A DNA stretch of 64,000 bases, taken from positions 30,537,501 through 30,601,500 of the forward strand of contig NC_088918.1 in NCBI RefSeq assembly GCF_963576675.1, read 5' to 3'. Made by a program: the position numbers and the translations under genes. Source of the stretch: Euphorbia lathyris (Eukaryota; Streptophyta; Magnoliopsida; Malpighiales; Euphorbiaceae). Below the pieces are notes generated by a model, which saw nothing but the letters and a program-made list of their open reading frames with translations, did not search any database and had not been told where the DNA came from. Each line of letters opens with the position of its first letter. The first letter of the stretch is position 1. Below are positions 22,779 to 32,956 of the stretch, piece after piece.

Positions 22779-23571
22779 AGTTTTTAAACTCAGGGTGAGA
22801 TTCCCAGGCCACCTGGTACCTAAAAGGTCTATCCCCTTTAGACCGATGGCTTTTAACCAACTTAACTAAAATAGGACAGTGATTAGAGTGACGGAAAGGA
22901 AGATTTAACACTTTCTATTCGGGAAATCTACAGATAGCTTCAATTTCGCATAAACTTTGTCCAACCGAACAAATACATTATTACGCTTCCAAATAAATTT
23001 ATGACCAGCAGCTCCCAGATCCGAAAGCCCACATAAATCCATATTCTGTTTATGGTTAAGGCACCTGTTAACATAGTGGTTCCCACCCCCTCTTTGATCG
23101 CTCATAAGTGCAATATCGTTAAAATCCCCAGCCACAAACCAAGCATCCAAAATACTTGTACTCATAGTATACAGAACCTCCCACAGCCTTTTACGATTGG
23201 CCATAATAGGATCAGCATAAACAAAGGTGATAAAGAAGGGTTTATTACCAGGAAAACAAACCTTACTATGAATAAATTGTTTATCCATACTGACAATGTC
23301 AATCTGAACAAGATCTGGCTTCCAGAAGAGCCAAATCCCCCCCAGCCCGGCCAGTAGCCTCCGATCTGACACAATTCCAATTACTAAACTTTCTAACCAC
23401 CTCATCTGCTTTACTACCACTGATCTTAGTTTCCAACAAAGCAAAATAAGAAGGGTTAAATTGTTTAATTAAATCTTTAACATGGATACGTTTAGCCTTA
23501 CTAGCCGCACCTCTAACATTCCACACAAAGAAGTCCATCAAAAGGTAGACTACTGACCACAGGCCCAACAC
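22723..23571 (-). pseudogene. LINE A ORF2 N-part: APE-type endonuclease
   Basis: Begins at the Met preceding FFVWNVRGAASKAKR (about 23535), with FALLETKI carrying the catalytic Glu, then a frame change near 23370. The second frame (23444-22905) has FAVAGDFNDI-type sequence (read as WFVAGDFNDIAL) and RLDKVYAKL; a third frame holds the HSNHCPIL block, where the usual catalytic Asp of SDH reads Asn. The domain ends at about 22750 where the deletion to the zf-RVT region occurs. It would nick target DNA in an active L1; this copy is dead. Confidence 0.8.
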
Positions 23572-25783
23572 CCTAAACCAGGTGTAGGTGCTGCAGCCTC
23601 ACCCGGGCGGACCGGGGGGTGGACACCGTTGACGACAGATGATGTGATTGGCGCCGAAAGCAACCAATCGCGGAATCAAGCTGCTCGGCAGGACCGGAGC
23701 CTAGAGTATGGAAGAGTCGCCACCCACGAATGGGAAAATGAACACCGATCCCTTGCGGGAGACCGGTGATGGTTCGGGAAACTTAGGTACGAGCCGAGAA
23801 GGCTAGCTCCTTTCCGGAGAAAGGCTACTAGGCACCCCGACATCGCCCGATTGTGAACCACCGGCCTCCTACTTAGCGTGTTAGGCGATAACGGACTAAT
23901 CGTATATTTCTTTAAGTTTAAAATTCATTTGAAACATTTTCTTTCTCGCTTTGAAAACCGTTTTGAGCATGTTATTGAAAGCCATTTTATTAAAGAATCA
24001 CCCATTTTGCATGAATTTAAAGCATATAGGAGAGAGAGGGGGATAGAAGAAAGAATTGATTTATTTACAGTGTGAGTTATGCTTTATATCATATATTATA
24101 TCTACGCTAATCTCACTCCCAAAAACGAGTTTATTTACATGGCTCGTACCTTAATCACCATTGGAACGACTTAGGTACGTTTCAAAACCCCGTTAGTTTA
24201 TATGATGTTCACTTGAATCGCCGTTGGAACGACTCGAGTGTTTGAAAACGTTGAAATGAGAAGTTTTAACAAGAAAACGTGATTAAGCATACAAGTCCAT
24301 TAATTTTGTACAAAACTGTTTAGTTAGGAAAACGATTTAAAACTCTGTTATTTACAATGAAAACGGTTTTAATTACAAGGTTCGCTTAATTCGTCGTTGG
24401 AACGAATTAAGGTTTCGAAACGTGACATTTTAGAAAACCACTTGGAACCAAAAAGAAATAAAAAACTCTTATTTACATTTTTGAAAGTCTCCAAATGCCT
24501 TTAATTTACACAATTGAATTGGAATCCTTTCGTGGCTTATTTTCCCCATTTTCACTCTCTTTAACCTTCATAATCACAACAATTAACAAATCAAGGCCAA
24601 ATTCATCCAACCAAATACATTTGAAATATACACATATATACAAAAATAGAGTGAAAATGCATATATATATATACATTTTTATCCAAAAATAAGGATATAT
24701 CTATAGATGAAAACGAGTAAAAGATACTATATGGTATAATAAAGAAAATGAAAAATACTAAATATAATGCATTCTTATTCTAATTCAAAACATGTAAAAC
24801 AATGAACAAAGTTCATAAATGTGAAGAATATCATTTGGTTCAAACTAGTTTTAAGTAATAAATATATAGAAAATAACTTCCATCCTAAATAACGACTAAT
24901 ATAACTTGAATGAGCCAAAAACTATATATGTATACAAATATAATACTTTACAAAACCAAATCAAAATGAATTAGGTTCCAAATATGAAATATATAGCTAC
25001 ATAATACGTAATTAATAGTTATAGGACTCAAAAATAATTTTTATAAATATATTACATAATTAAATACCTATGTATACAAGTATAAATATCAAAAAGTTGA
25101 GAAAATGGGGTTAAAAGGGGAATTTTCGGATTCCAGCAGATTACCGACAGAAAATCCGTCGCTAATCTGCTGTTAGTGACAGAAATGGCAGAATATCAAC
25201 AGCAGTCCTTATACTTTCCAGATTCATTAGAAGGCTTTAAATCTACTCTATTCTATCATTTTGGGCCTCCGAACTACCCCAAATCGGGTCATAGTCTACA
25301 ACGGAACCTCCCTAAACGAGATCACGGTTCGTATTGGGACTTAAGACGGGATCACGGTTCGTATTGGGACTTAAGACGAGGTTTTTTATTTCAAAACAAA
25401 ACCAAATGTTTATTTAATGCGTGACGGAATTTTAAATAAATACGGGAAAATAAATAAATGTGATAAATAAATAACTAAATAAATAAATAAAACTACATCC
25501 TAAAAATAAATAAATGAAGAAAATAAATAAAATAAATAAAATAAAACGAGTCTAGTCCTCGGATAATACCTCAAGATCGATATTGACAGCTGAAGTCGGT
25601 TGATTCCACGAATTATGATTTTTCGGTGTTGTTGGTGTTTTGGTAAAATATTTAACTTTTAGGAAATTTGGATTTTGTTGGAAAAAAATGTTTTCTCCCA
25701 AAAAAATTAACTTTCTCTCTCTAAAAATGTCTAGAGTGAGAAGCTCCCAAAAATTCTCCTCCCAAATGCATGGGGATCCGTGC

Positions 25784-25797
25784 CTTTTATAGGCACG
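25784..25797 (-). promoter_or_regulatory. LTR TATA box inside an 11-bp inverted repeat
   Basis: On the minus strand CTATAAAAGG (about 25784-25793) is the core promoter, flanked on both sides by GGATCCGTGCC and its complement, so it would sit at the tip of a hairpin. The other LTR copies keep the arrangement with scattered substitutions (41008-41036 and 62889-62918). Confidence 0.6.
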
Positions 25798-25852
25798 GAT
25801 CCCAAGAAGTTTTGGGCGTCGCCCGACGGGAGTTAGGCGACGCCCAAAACAG

Positions 25853-25935
25853 GTTGGGCGGACGCCCAACCTTAGTTGGGCGAACGCCCAACTTATGTTG
25901 GGCGTTCACCCAACGTCGTTGGGCGTTCACCCAAC
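25853..25935. repeat. Array of four ~18-bp palindromes in LTR U3
   Basis: Palindromes at 25853-25870, 25875-25892, 25897-25914 and 25918-25935 follow GTTGGGCGNNCGCCCAAC with variable centres, at 21-22-bp spacing, about 60-140 bases upstream of the minus-strand TATA box. Equivalent arrays are at 41087-41168 and 62970-63055. More degenerate CGGGC..GCCCG palindromes continue to about 26110. Confidence 0.8.
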
Positions 25936-26384
25936 TTCATCGGGCATCGCCCGACGACGGCCAGGCGATGCCCGACACGACTGGGCGGTCATCGAACGGC
26001 CGTCGAGCGATGTTGACCGTGCGTCGGGCCACGCCCGACGCTCGACGGGCGACGCCCACGCTCCGACGGGCGACGTCCGATGCTCGGCACATCGGACGGG
26101 CGCCCGACGTGCCGCGCACCGTTGTTTACGGAGCGACGATCGCTGCTGGGAGCGTCATTCATCACTCACCGGCCGACGCTCGTTCTCCGGGGCCTTATCG
26201 CTCACTGTCGTAACAGTGAACGTACCCGACCTCACTCAGGAGACGCTGAATTTGTTAGCGGGGCTTTCAAGTGCCGGCTCCCCGATCTTTTCTGTTTATT
26301 TTTAAATTTTCTAATTAATGGAATCAACCGACTTGGCCGTTTATCGTGGGTTTTCGTCACAGGTCCTCCGGCTGGGTGTCTACA

Positions 26385-26400
26385 GTTGCCCCTACTTTTC
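26385..26400 (-). promoter_or_regulatory. Tat polypurine tract
   Basis: On the minus strand GAAAAGTAGGGGCAAC directly abuts the 3' LTR; this purine-rich segment is the expected plus-strand DNA primer. The same sequence abuts the LTR at 63507. Confidence 0.7.
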
Positions 26401-26631
26401 TATTTTGACAGTGATGTGTGTGTTTTTGAAAACATTTTCCGTGAATGCAACACATGCAATGGAAATATATTAAAGTAAAAGACACATATAGAGTTGGAGG
26501 AGGAATACATGATCTCCGCGTCGCACGCTCCTGCCTTGTCTCCGATCTCTGCCTTGTCTGTCCCGTCTTTGCCTTTGAATCGGCTGCCGACGGACGCTTC
26601 TCGTGGGGACTCTGGCCTAGATCGATCGTAA

Positions 26632-27064
26632 GTAAATGGCTCTCTCTAGTAACCTAGGTCACCGATCGCGGGTAAAGTGGCTCTCTATAGCAACCTCGGT
26701 CATCGACCGTAGGTAAAATGACTCTCTCTAGCAACCCTGGTCATCGACCTTGGGTAAAATGGCTCTCTATAGCAACCTCGGTCATCGACCGTAGGTAAAA
26801 TGGCTCTCTATAGCAACCCTGGTCATCGACCGTGGGTAAAATGGCTCTCTATAGCAACCTCGGTCATCGACCGCGGGTAAAATGGCTCTCCCTAGCAACC
26901 TCGGTCATCGACCGTAGGTAAAAATGGCTCTCTATAGCAACCTCGGTCATCGACCGTAGGTAAAAAATGGCTCTCTATAGCAACCTCGGTCATCGACCAT
27001 AGGTAAAAATGGCTCTCTATAGCAACCTCGGTCATCGACCGTAGGTAAAATGGCTCTAACTAGC
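26632..27064. repeat. Ten-copy 41-bp tandem array in Tat 3' region
   Basis: Units begin GTAAAATGGCTCTCTATAGC and end with a GGTCATCGACCGTAG-type segment; about ten full copies and one partial, differing at a few sites and by one or two A insertions. Hypervariable tandem repeats in this position are known from Tat/Ogre elements. A related array is at 63735-64000. Confidence 0.92.
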
Positions 27065-27418
27065 AATTCGGAATTTCAAGACACTATCGTCTGCATTTTG
27101 ACTGGGGTTACTGTCTCGTGTACTGGAGTAATTGATGGGAGTGTCCTTATCCTTTCGTCTGGAACACTTTAGACTGAAAAAATCATTTTTTTTTGTTTTG
27201 TTGACTGTTGTCTGTATTTTAACTGGCGCCACTGTTCTGTAAATTTTGGCTGTCATCTGGAGTCTTCTCCTAGGGGTATTGGCCACCGCCTGGTAGAAAC
27301 ACAGGTTGAAACGGACTGCAAATCGGAGGTCTGTGCACCCGGTAATTAATTATTTACTTTTTACCTTTATGTCACGTCGTACCTTTTTCATTATTACGGA
27401 TATGACATTTCCTCTTCC

Positions 27419-27428
27419 TATAAAAGGT
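27419..27428 (+). promoter_or_regulatory. TATA box of the antisense plant-mobile-domain gene
   Basis: CTATAAAAGG lies 76 bases upstream of the ATG at 27504, followed by a CT-rich leader (27457-27480). Position, strand and leader composition fit a plant core promoter. Confidence 0.65.
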
Positions 27429-27503
27429 GGTGGGGTTCATTTCCAACCCCACACCTTCTCTCTCTTCTTCTCTCTCTCTTACTAAAATTAGAGTATTCTC
27501 GTG

Positions 27504-30500
27504 ATGGGGTCGGATAGATACGATGGCACGAAGTGTATGGAGGCGGGTTTCGAGGACTTGATTAGAGTGGCTCCCTTTCAGAATCCTGATTCTCACCTGA
27601 GCCGGACCAACGTCCATCCGGTAAGTACCCCCTTGTTTTTTATCATTTGTCAAGACCCCTAGGTTTTAGCAACTCCATCTTGAACGTCATTTGCATGCTA
27701 ACCTTTAATCTGCTTAGAAGCCTTTTAGTTAGAAAACGCGAATTTTTATGCACGTGAGCAATGCTTTATGTTTTTTTTTGTTTTTTTTATTTGTTGAAAG
27801 AATGTGAACTTTGCATATGTGAATAGTAAGAATGCGAACAATGCATGCGATTAGGAAACGTGAATAGTGTACGTAAAAAATGTGAATAGTGCACGTGAAT
27901 AGTAAAAATGTGAATAGTGCACGTGAATAGTAAAAACATGAATAGTGCATGTGAATAGTAAAACGTAAAAATGTACGTGAATAGTGCAAGCGAATAGTAA
28001 AACGTGAATAGTGCACGTGAATAGTAAAACGTCAAACTGTACGTGAATAGTAAAAACGTAAAAATATACGTGAATAGTAAAAACGTGAATAGTGCACATG
28101 AATAGTAAAAAATACTAAATGCTTTTAACCCAAGCTTGAATTGGATTAATCTCCTCGCAAGCACGCGGGAGAGTGGAACACCAAAGAATAATGAATTAAA
28201 TCAAATCCTATACAAATGATCCTACAAATGAAATCTCAAAGAGTAACGATCCTAATCGAAAGGAATTTCTAAGTTAGATTTAAACACAACCAAAAGAATA
28301 ACGGAATTCTTATTAGATGTACGTATAGAAGTGAGGCTATTGAGAAATAATGACTTTAGTTTAGCCTCTTGCCTTACCCGTACTGTTCCTTCCAGGTCAT
28401 TGGCATTACTGGGACCACCGTGGATATACATACCTGGTATGCTATGCTTAGCCCAGCGGCTAAAGCCCGCGTTCGAGAGTTGGGCTTCGAGCCCTTTATT
28501 CTGGCGCTGCCTCGTGCCAATGGTGTGTGTGACCGACACGGCTTGAGTGCTTTATGTGAGAGGTGGGTAGACTCGACTCACACCTTTCACCTTTCGTTTG
28601 GGGAGATGACGATCTCGCCCCACGACTTCTCGCTATTGACTGGATTGCGGGGTAGCGGCATTTCGGTCCCCCTTTGCTTCGATATGGTGCGTCCTCGGGT
28701 CGACCCTACCGAGATATCTAATTTGATTGGACCCGGAGTCTACATGTGTTCCGGGGCCACTCCGGTGAAGTTCGTCACTACCTTCGGGCTACTGAGCCGC
28801 AGGGACTTCTGCGACCGAGATGACATGGATCGGGCCACCCGTAGCTTCCTCCTGTATGCTTTAGGCGAGACGATCTTCCGCACTAAGAGCGGAACCATAC
28901 ACGCAGGTCTCATCCAGGCTTTCCATGATTTGGACGTAGTGTCGTCCTATGATTGGGCTGGAGCTGGCTTGGCCTTTCTATACAAGTTTTTGGACTTGAC
29001 TTGCCGGAAGCGCAAGGATTTCGGCGGTTACACCTTTGCCCTCCTGGTGCGTTTTCTATCATCGGCTTGTCTCTTTATTCTTTTCACGATTTCTGCTTTT
29101 GACGTCGGTTTTTACGAATAGGTTTGGGCCTATGAGAGGAGGATTCTCCCGAGCGCCCGCAGGATTAGACCGCACGTAGCTACGCTTCCACTTATGGCGA
29201 GGTGGAGTGACTTTGACTTGCGCATCGAGAGGAGGCGGACGATGGCACGATTCCTATCATGGATTGACACACGGTGCCTGGGACAGGTGAACGTCTCCTG
29301 ACTATGCTGGATTTTCATTCGTTCTTGTCTGACTTTTCTTATTTTTCAGATCTCCTTCAGATGGGACGACCTCGACTTCGGTCCCGATTACGCCTATGTC
29401 ACCTGCATCCAGGGGCAGCAGTGTGTGCTCACCGGCCCGTGCGTACGAGCGTGGTATTTGGGCGACAGGAGTTTTACCGGGGTTGACGCCACACATTGGA
29501 CTCCAGGCGAGATCCATGTGTCTATGTTCGCGGTGAGGATCATGCCCCTGCAGGAGATACGTTGTGATTTGACTCGCCAATTTGCGCCTCGGGACGTGTG
29601 GGACCACGCGGGGGGTCGCACCCACTATTTATCGACACTGTTGACTCCGATGGACCCTCTTGAGGTTGTGATGGACGTGGATCCTGCGGATGACGTGTTC
29701 TCGGCGGCGGCCGTCGCTGAGGTCTTCGGCCTAGAGGAGGTTCCGGTAAGTGCTTGACTTATTTATTCTTTATTTGTGAGATAGTTAGGTGTATTCATTT
29801 TGTCTTTGCTTGCAGGAGGGTTCCTTAAGGAGCGCTCGGACGTCGGACTTTTTCGATGGTACCCGAGCCCGGACATCTGTGAGCGAGCCTTCATATCATG
29901 CGGGTGAGTCCTCCGACGCCGCCCGACCAGAGCAGCTCTACCTTAGCGCACCCTTCCCGACCTCAGGGAGAGAGTATTCGGTGGTTCGTTATGGCGAGGC
30001 GGGCGTGGCCTACTCCGGCGTTGAGACAGCCCCTCCGGTTTTCACCTCGATGGTGTCGTTCGATCCCCCTGATGCCCTCCATACCTCGATGGAGACATGC
30101 ACCGACTTCATGGGATTATCCGATTATTTTCGAGAGCGGCTCAACCTGCGTTGCGCCAGCCACCTGGTAAGTATTCTTATTTTGTCATAGTGTAGTGAAA
30201 TGTATGCATGTGATGCGCTTATGTATGTATAACTTCCGTTGTTATCTATTTTGGTGTTTTTTTTCTTTTCTTTTTTTTATTTGCAGAGCGATCTTCATGC
30301 TAATGATCAGCGGTTCAGCGAGTCGCAGCGGGATACCGATGCTAGGGTCGGACGCGTCTACCGAGAGAGAGATGCTTATTGGGCGGAGATGATCCGAGTG
30401 GAGACCGAGGGGCGCCTTGCCGCGGAGGAGGGTCGTCGGGTTGTCGAGGAGGCCTTAGCCGGGGAGCGGGCTTCACATTTGAGGGACTTCGAGGACTTCT

Positions 30501-30517
30501 GGGATTTTCCTCCTTGA
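27504..30517 (+). CDS. Antisense plant-mobile-domain (PMD) gene in the Tat element, six exons
   Basis: Exons 27504-27620, 28396-29046, 29122-29286, 29350-29745, 29816-30166 and 30287-30517; every intron is GT-AG and every junction is phase 0, giving about 636 residues with no stop. Exon 2 contains the aminotransferase-like plant mobile domain (PF10536 type): ALCERWVDSTHTFHLSFGEM, TISPHDFSLLTGLRGSG, then SYDWAGAGLAFLYKFLD and in exon 3 VWAYERRILP. Exon 4 carries the WDDLDFGPDYAYVTC and RAWYLGDR block; exon 5 is low-complexity; exon 6 is an acidic coiled-coil-like tail. It converges with integrase (ends 247 bases apart). PMD proteins are found in host genes (MAIL1/MAIN, linked to silencing) and as passenger genes of transposons; antisense extra ORFs are known in Tat elements. 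Function here unknown. Confidence 0.82.
27870..28115. repeat. Degenerate GTGAATAGT repeats in intron 1 of the PMD gene
   Basis: About fifteen GTGAATAGT words separated by AAAAACGT or GCAC linkers fill the middle of the 775-base first intron. Minus-strand frames here are artefacts of the repeat. Confidence 0.8.
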
Positions 30518-30763
30518 TAGGCCCATTATTTGTAGTTTTCTCATTAGTATTACCCCGATGTATAGCTTGTATATAGGGAGAGGGGTGGATAGGTTGTAGG
30601 CTTTTTATGTGAAGGAGGTAGGAAATGTATAACTCATGATTCATAATACAATGCATTCAGTAGATTATAATGATTCCAATCATTCTCTTCAAATATATTC
30701 ATGCCTTTATTTATTTACAAACAACAGAAATACTTAGTCGCTTATACATTATTTCGTAATTGT

Positions 30764-31351
30764 TCAAGATATAACTACTGTTACCAGGATTATGCCGTCC
30801 ATAGTAGTTAGCTTCACCGCCCCTTTGCTTAGGATCTTCTTCACGAGGAACGGTCCTTCCCAGTTTGGCCTAAACTTTCCCCTAGGGTCGGTGTGCGTCA
30901 TTCGGATCTGTTTCAGCACCATATCTCCTTCTTTGATAGGGCTGGCCTTGACCTTTTTATTGAAGGCTCGGGCCATCCTTCTCTGATATAACTGCACATG
31001 GTAAAGAGCCTCCATCCTTTTCTCGTCCACCAATGCCAACTGTTCATATCTCTTCTTCACCGATTCCGTCTCGGGAATCTCTGCTTCTACTGCGATTCTC
31101 AACGATCGCTTTTCAATCTCAATTGGGAGAACGGCTTCTGCCCCATATACTAAGGAGAATGGCGTTGCCCCAGTTGACGTTCTAACCATCGTGCGATAAG
31201 CCCATAAAGCGAGCGGAAGCTGCTTATGCCAATTCCGATGCGATTCCACCGTCTTTACGAGAATCCTCTTAAGGTTCTTATTTGCGGCCTCCACTACACC
31301 GTTAGCTTGCGGGCGATATGGAGAAGACTTATGATGCTCGATACCGTATTC
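30764..31351 (-). pseudogene. Tat integrase, C-terminal part
   Basis: Continues the integrase frame after an in-frame TAG at 31352-31354. The catalytic Glu lies in VVEAANKNLKR; the LALWAYRTMVRTSTGATPFSLVYG block and a C-terminal DPRGKFRPNWEGPF module are typical of Ty3 integrases. The last ~10 codons (after TTMDG) depart from the usual ending, suggesting a small indel. Confidence 0.85.
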
Positions 31352-32950
31352 CTAGAGGATACTTCTCACTTCCCCCTGAAACTGGACCCCATTATCCATG
31401 ATCATGTGATGAGGCACTCCGAACCTGATGATTAGGTGCTTTTCAATGAACTTCCTCATCTGCTTAGATCCCAACTTGCTAAACGATTCTGCCTCTACCC
31501 ACTTGGTGAAGTAATCAATGGTAACGGCAATGAATTTGTGCCCATTTGATGCATTAGGCCTCACTTCTCTAATGATATCAATGCCCCAAGCTGCGAACGG
31601 CCAAACGGGTGCCAACACGTGCAGTTCCATAGCCGGCAAGTGATTATAATCTCCGTGGATTTGACAATCATGGCATTTCTTCGCATATTCATTGCAATCT
31701 CTTTCCATGGTGAGCCAATAGAAGCCTTGCCTTATAATTTTCTTTGCCAACACTGTTCCTCCCATATGGGCTCCACAAATTCCTGAGTGCACTGACTCCA
31801 TTGCCTCACGGGCTTCTCCCTCGTCTAAAGATCTCAATTGTAACCCATCGGTGTGCCTTTTGTAAAGCAGATCGTTGTGGATGACAAATTGCTGAGCTAA
31901 CCTTCTGATCACAGCCTGATCCCTAAGTTCTGATTCTGCCGGGTACGTTCCACTTTTCATGAAGTTCACGATATCGAAATACCAAGGCTTTTCATCCGCT
32001 CCCAACAACATTACGTCTTCATAGCACGGTTTGTGGGATCTCCTCAACACCAAAGGCTTCGAGGCAAGGTTCCGAGGATTATCCCATACTGACACTAATG
32101 TGGCCAAAGCATCAGCCGCTTGGTTCTGCGCTCGAGGAATATGATAAAAGAGACACTCACCGAACCTCTGTGCTAACCCCCCTAGCTGGTCTAGGTACGG
32201 GCGCAATCTCTCTTCTCTTACTTCCCAATTTCCCTGGGCTTGCTCGATAATTAACTTTGAGTCGCCCCAGATTTCAACATATGATGCTCCCAGCGCTGCT
32301 AACGACTCTAACCCGTAGATGCACGCTTCGTACTCGGCCATATTATTGGCGAGAGGGAAGGATAACTTCTTCGCCATAGGGATCATTTCTCCTTCCGATG
32401 AGATAAGTAGCACTCCTACCCCGGCTCCATTCGAGTTAACCGCTCCGTCAAAGAACATTTTCCACGGTATAACTTCTATTGCGTTCAAGTGCTCATCGGG
32501 GAAAACATAGTTTATCTCCTCCTCTTCTGCATTTAGAGGCTGATTGGCCAGGAATTCCGCTACGGCTCTCCCCTTAATAACCTTTTTCGTTACATATTCG
32601 ATGTCGAATTCGGACCAGAGCAACAACCATCGGGCTAGCTTCCCTGTTAGAGACGGAGTTCGGTACAGATACTTCACGGGATCCATCCGGGAGATAATGA
32701 TTACTTTGTAAGATTGAAAATAGTGCCACAGTTTCTTTGTTAGCCATACTACTGCCACGCACGTCTTTTCGATCATGTTATACTTAAGCTCATATTCCAG
32801 GAACTTCTTACTCAGATAATACACTGCATGCTCCACACCTGTGTCCCCTTCCTGGGCCAGCATTGCCCCAATTGATCGCTCCTCGATCGCTACATAGAGG
32901 AGAAGCGGTTTTCCGAGTTTAGGCAGTCTCAAAACAGGTGGATTAGACAA
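31352..32950 (-). CDS. Tat RNase H, archaeal-type RNase H and integrase N-part
   Basis: A 532-residue frame. Residues ~5-140: Ty3-type RNase H fold (LLYVAIEERSIGAMLAQ, YYLSKKF, LTGKLARW), in which the usual first catalytic Asp of the TDAS motif reads Ala. Residues ~160-290: second, archaeal-type RNase H with a full DEDD set (FFDGAVNSNGAGVG, NNMAEYEACIYGL, IWGDSKLI, NQAADALA); this domain defines the Tat clade. Residues ~385-530: integrase zinc region (H..H, KKCHDCQIHG), then catalytic Asp in WGIDII and Asp in MDNGVQF. It is bounded by in-frame TAG codons at 32957-32959 and 31352-31354, so the polyprotein is split only by nonsense changes. Confidence 0.9.
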   Translation of the reverse strand: MSNPPVLRLPKLGKPLLLYVAIEERSIGAMLAQEGDTGVEHAVYYLSKKFLEYELKYNMIEKTCVAVVWLTKKLWHYFQSYKVIIISRMDPVKYLYRTPSLTGKLARWLLLWSEFDIEYVTKKVIKGRAVAEFLANQPLNAEEEEINYVFPDEHLNAIEVIPWKMFFDGAVNSNGAGVGVLLISSEGEMIPMAKKLSFPLANNMAEYEACIYGLESLAALGASYVEIWGDSKLIIEQAQGNWEVREERLRPYLDQLGGLAQRFGECLFYHIPRAQNQAADALATLVSVWDNPRNLASKPLVLRRSHKPCYEDVMLLGADEKPWYFDIVNFMKSGTYPAESELRDQAVIRRLAQQFVIHNDLLYKRHTDGLQLRSLDEGEAREAMESVHSGICGAHMGGTVLAKKIIRQGFYWLTMERDCNEYAKKCHDCQIHGDYNHLPAMELHVLAPVWPFAAWGIDIIREVRPNASNGHKFIAVTIDYFTKWVEAESFSKLGSKQMRKFIEKHLIIRFGVPHHMIMDNGVQFQGEVRSIL

Positions 32951-32956
32951 GTAGTT

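Larger units (their letters stand above)
23583..26384 (-). repeat. Tat element 3' LTR
   Basis: Compared with the other LTR it lacks ~75 bases near 25317 and instead has a 30-bp duplication (25321-25350 and 25351-25380). It carries the palindrome array and hairpin TATA described separately. Plus-strand frames in its GC-rich part (25770-26478) are chance frames: they overlap each other in several phases. Confidence 0.92.

Noticed and set aside
25770..26478. Several overlapping 100-150-codon frames (also 40795-41642 and 62880-63427)
   Set aside because: They lie in the GC-rich palindromic U3 of the LTRs, overlap in up to five frames, are Arg/Ala/Pro-rich without motifs, and are not kept in frame between the three LTR copies.
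26632..27064. Regular repeats resembling a CRISPR array
   Set aside because: Units are contiguous with no unique spacers, and the DNA is plant nuclear.
27729..28164. Three antisense frames rich in YSRALFTF-type repeats
   Set aside because: Direct translation of the GTGAATAGT tandem repeat in an intron; no domain.
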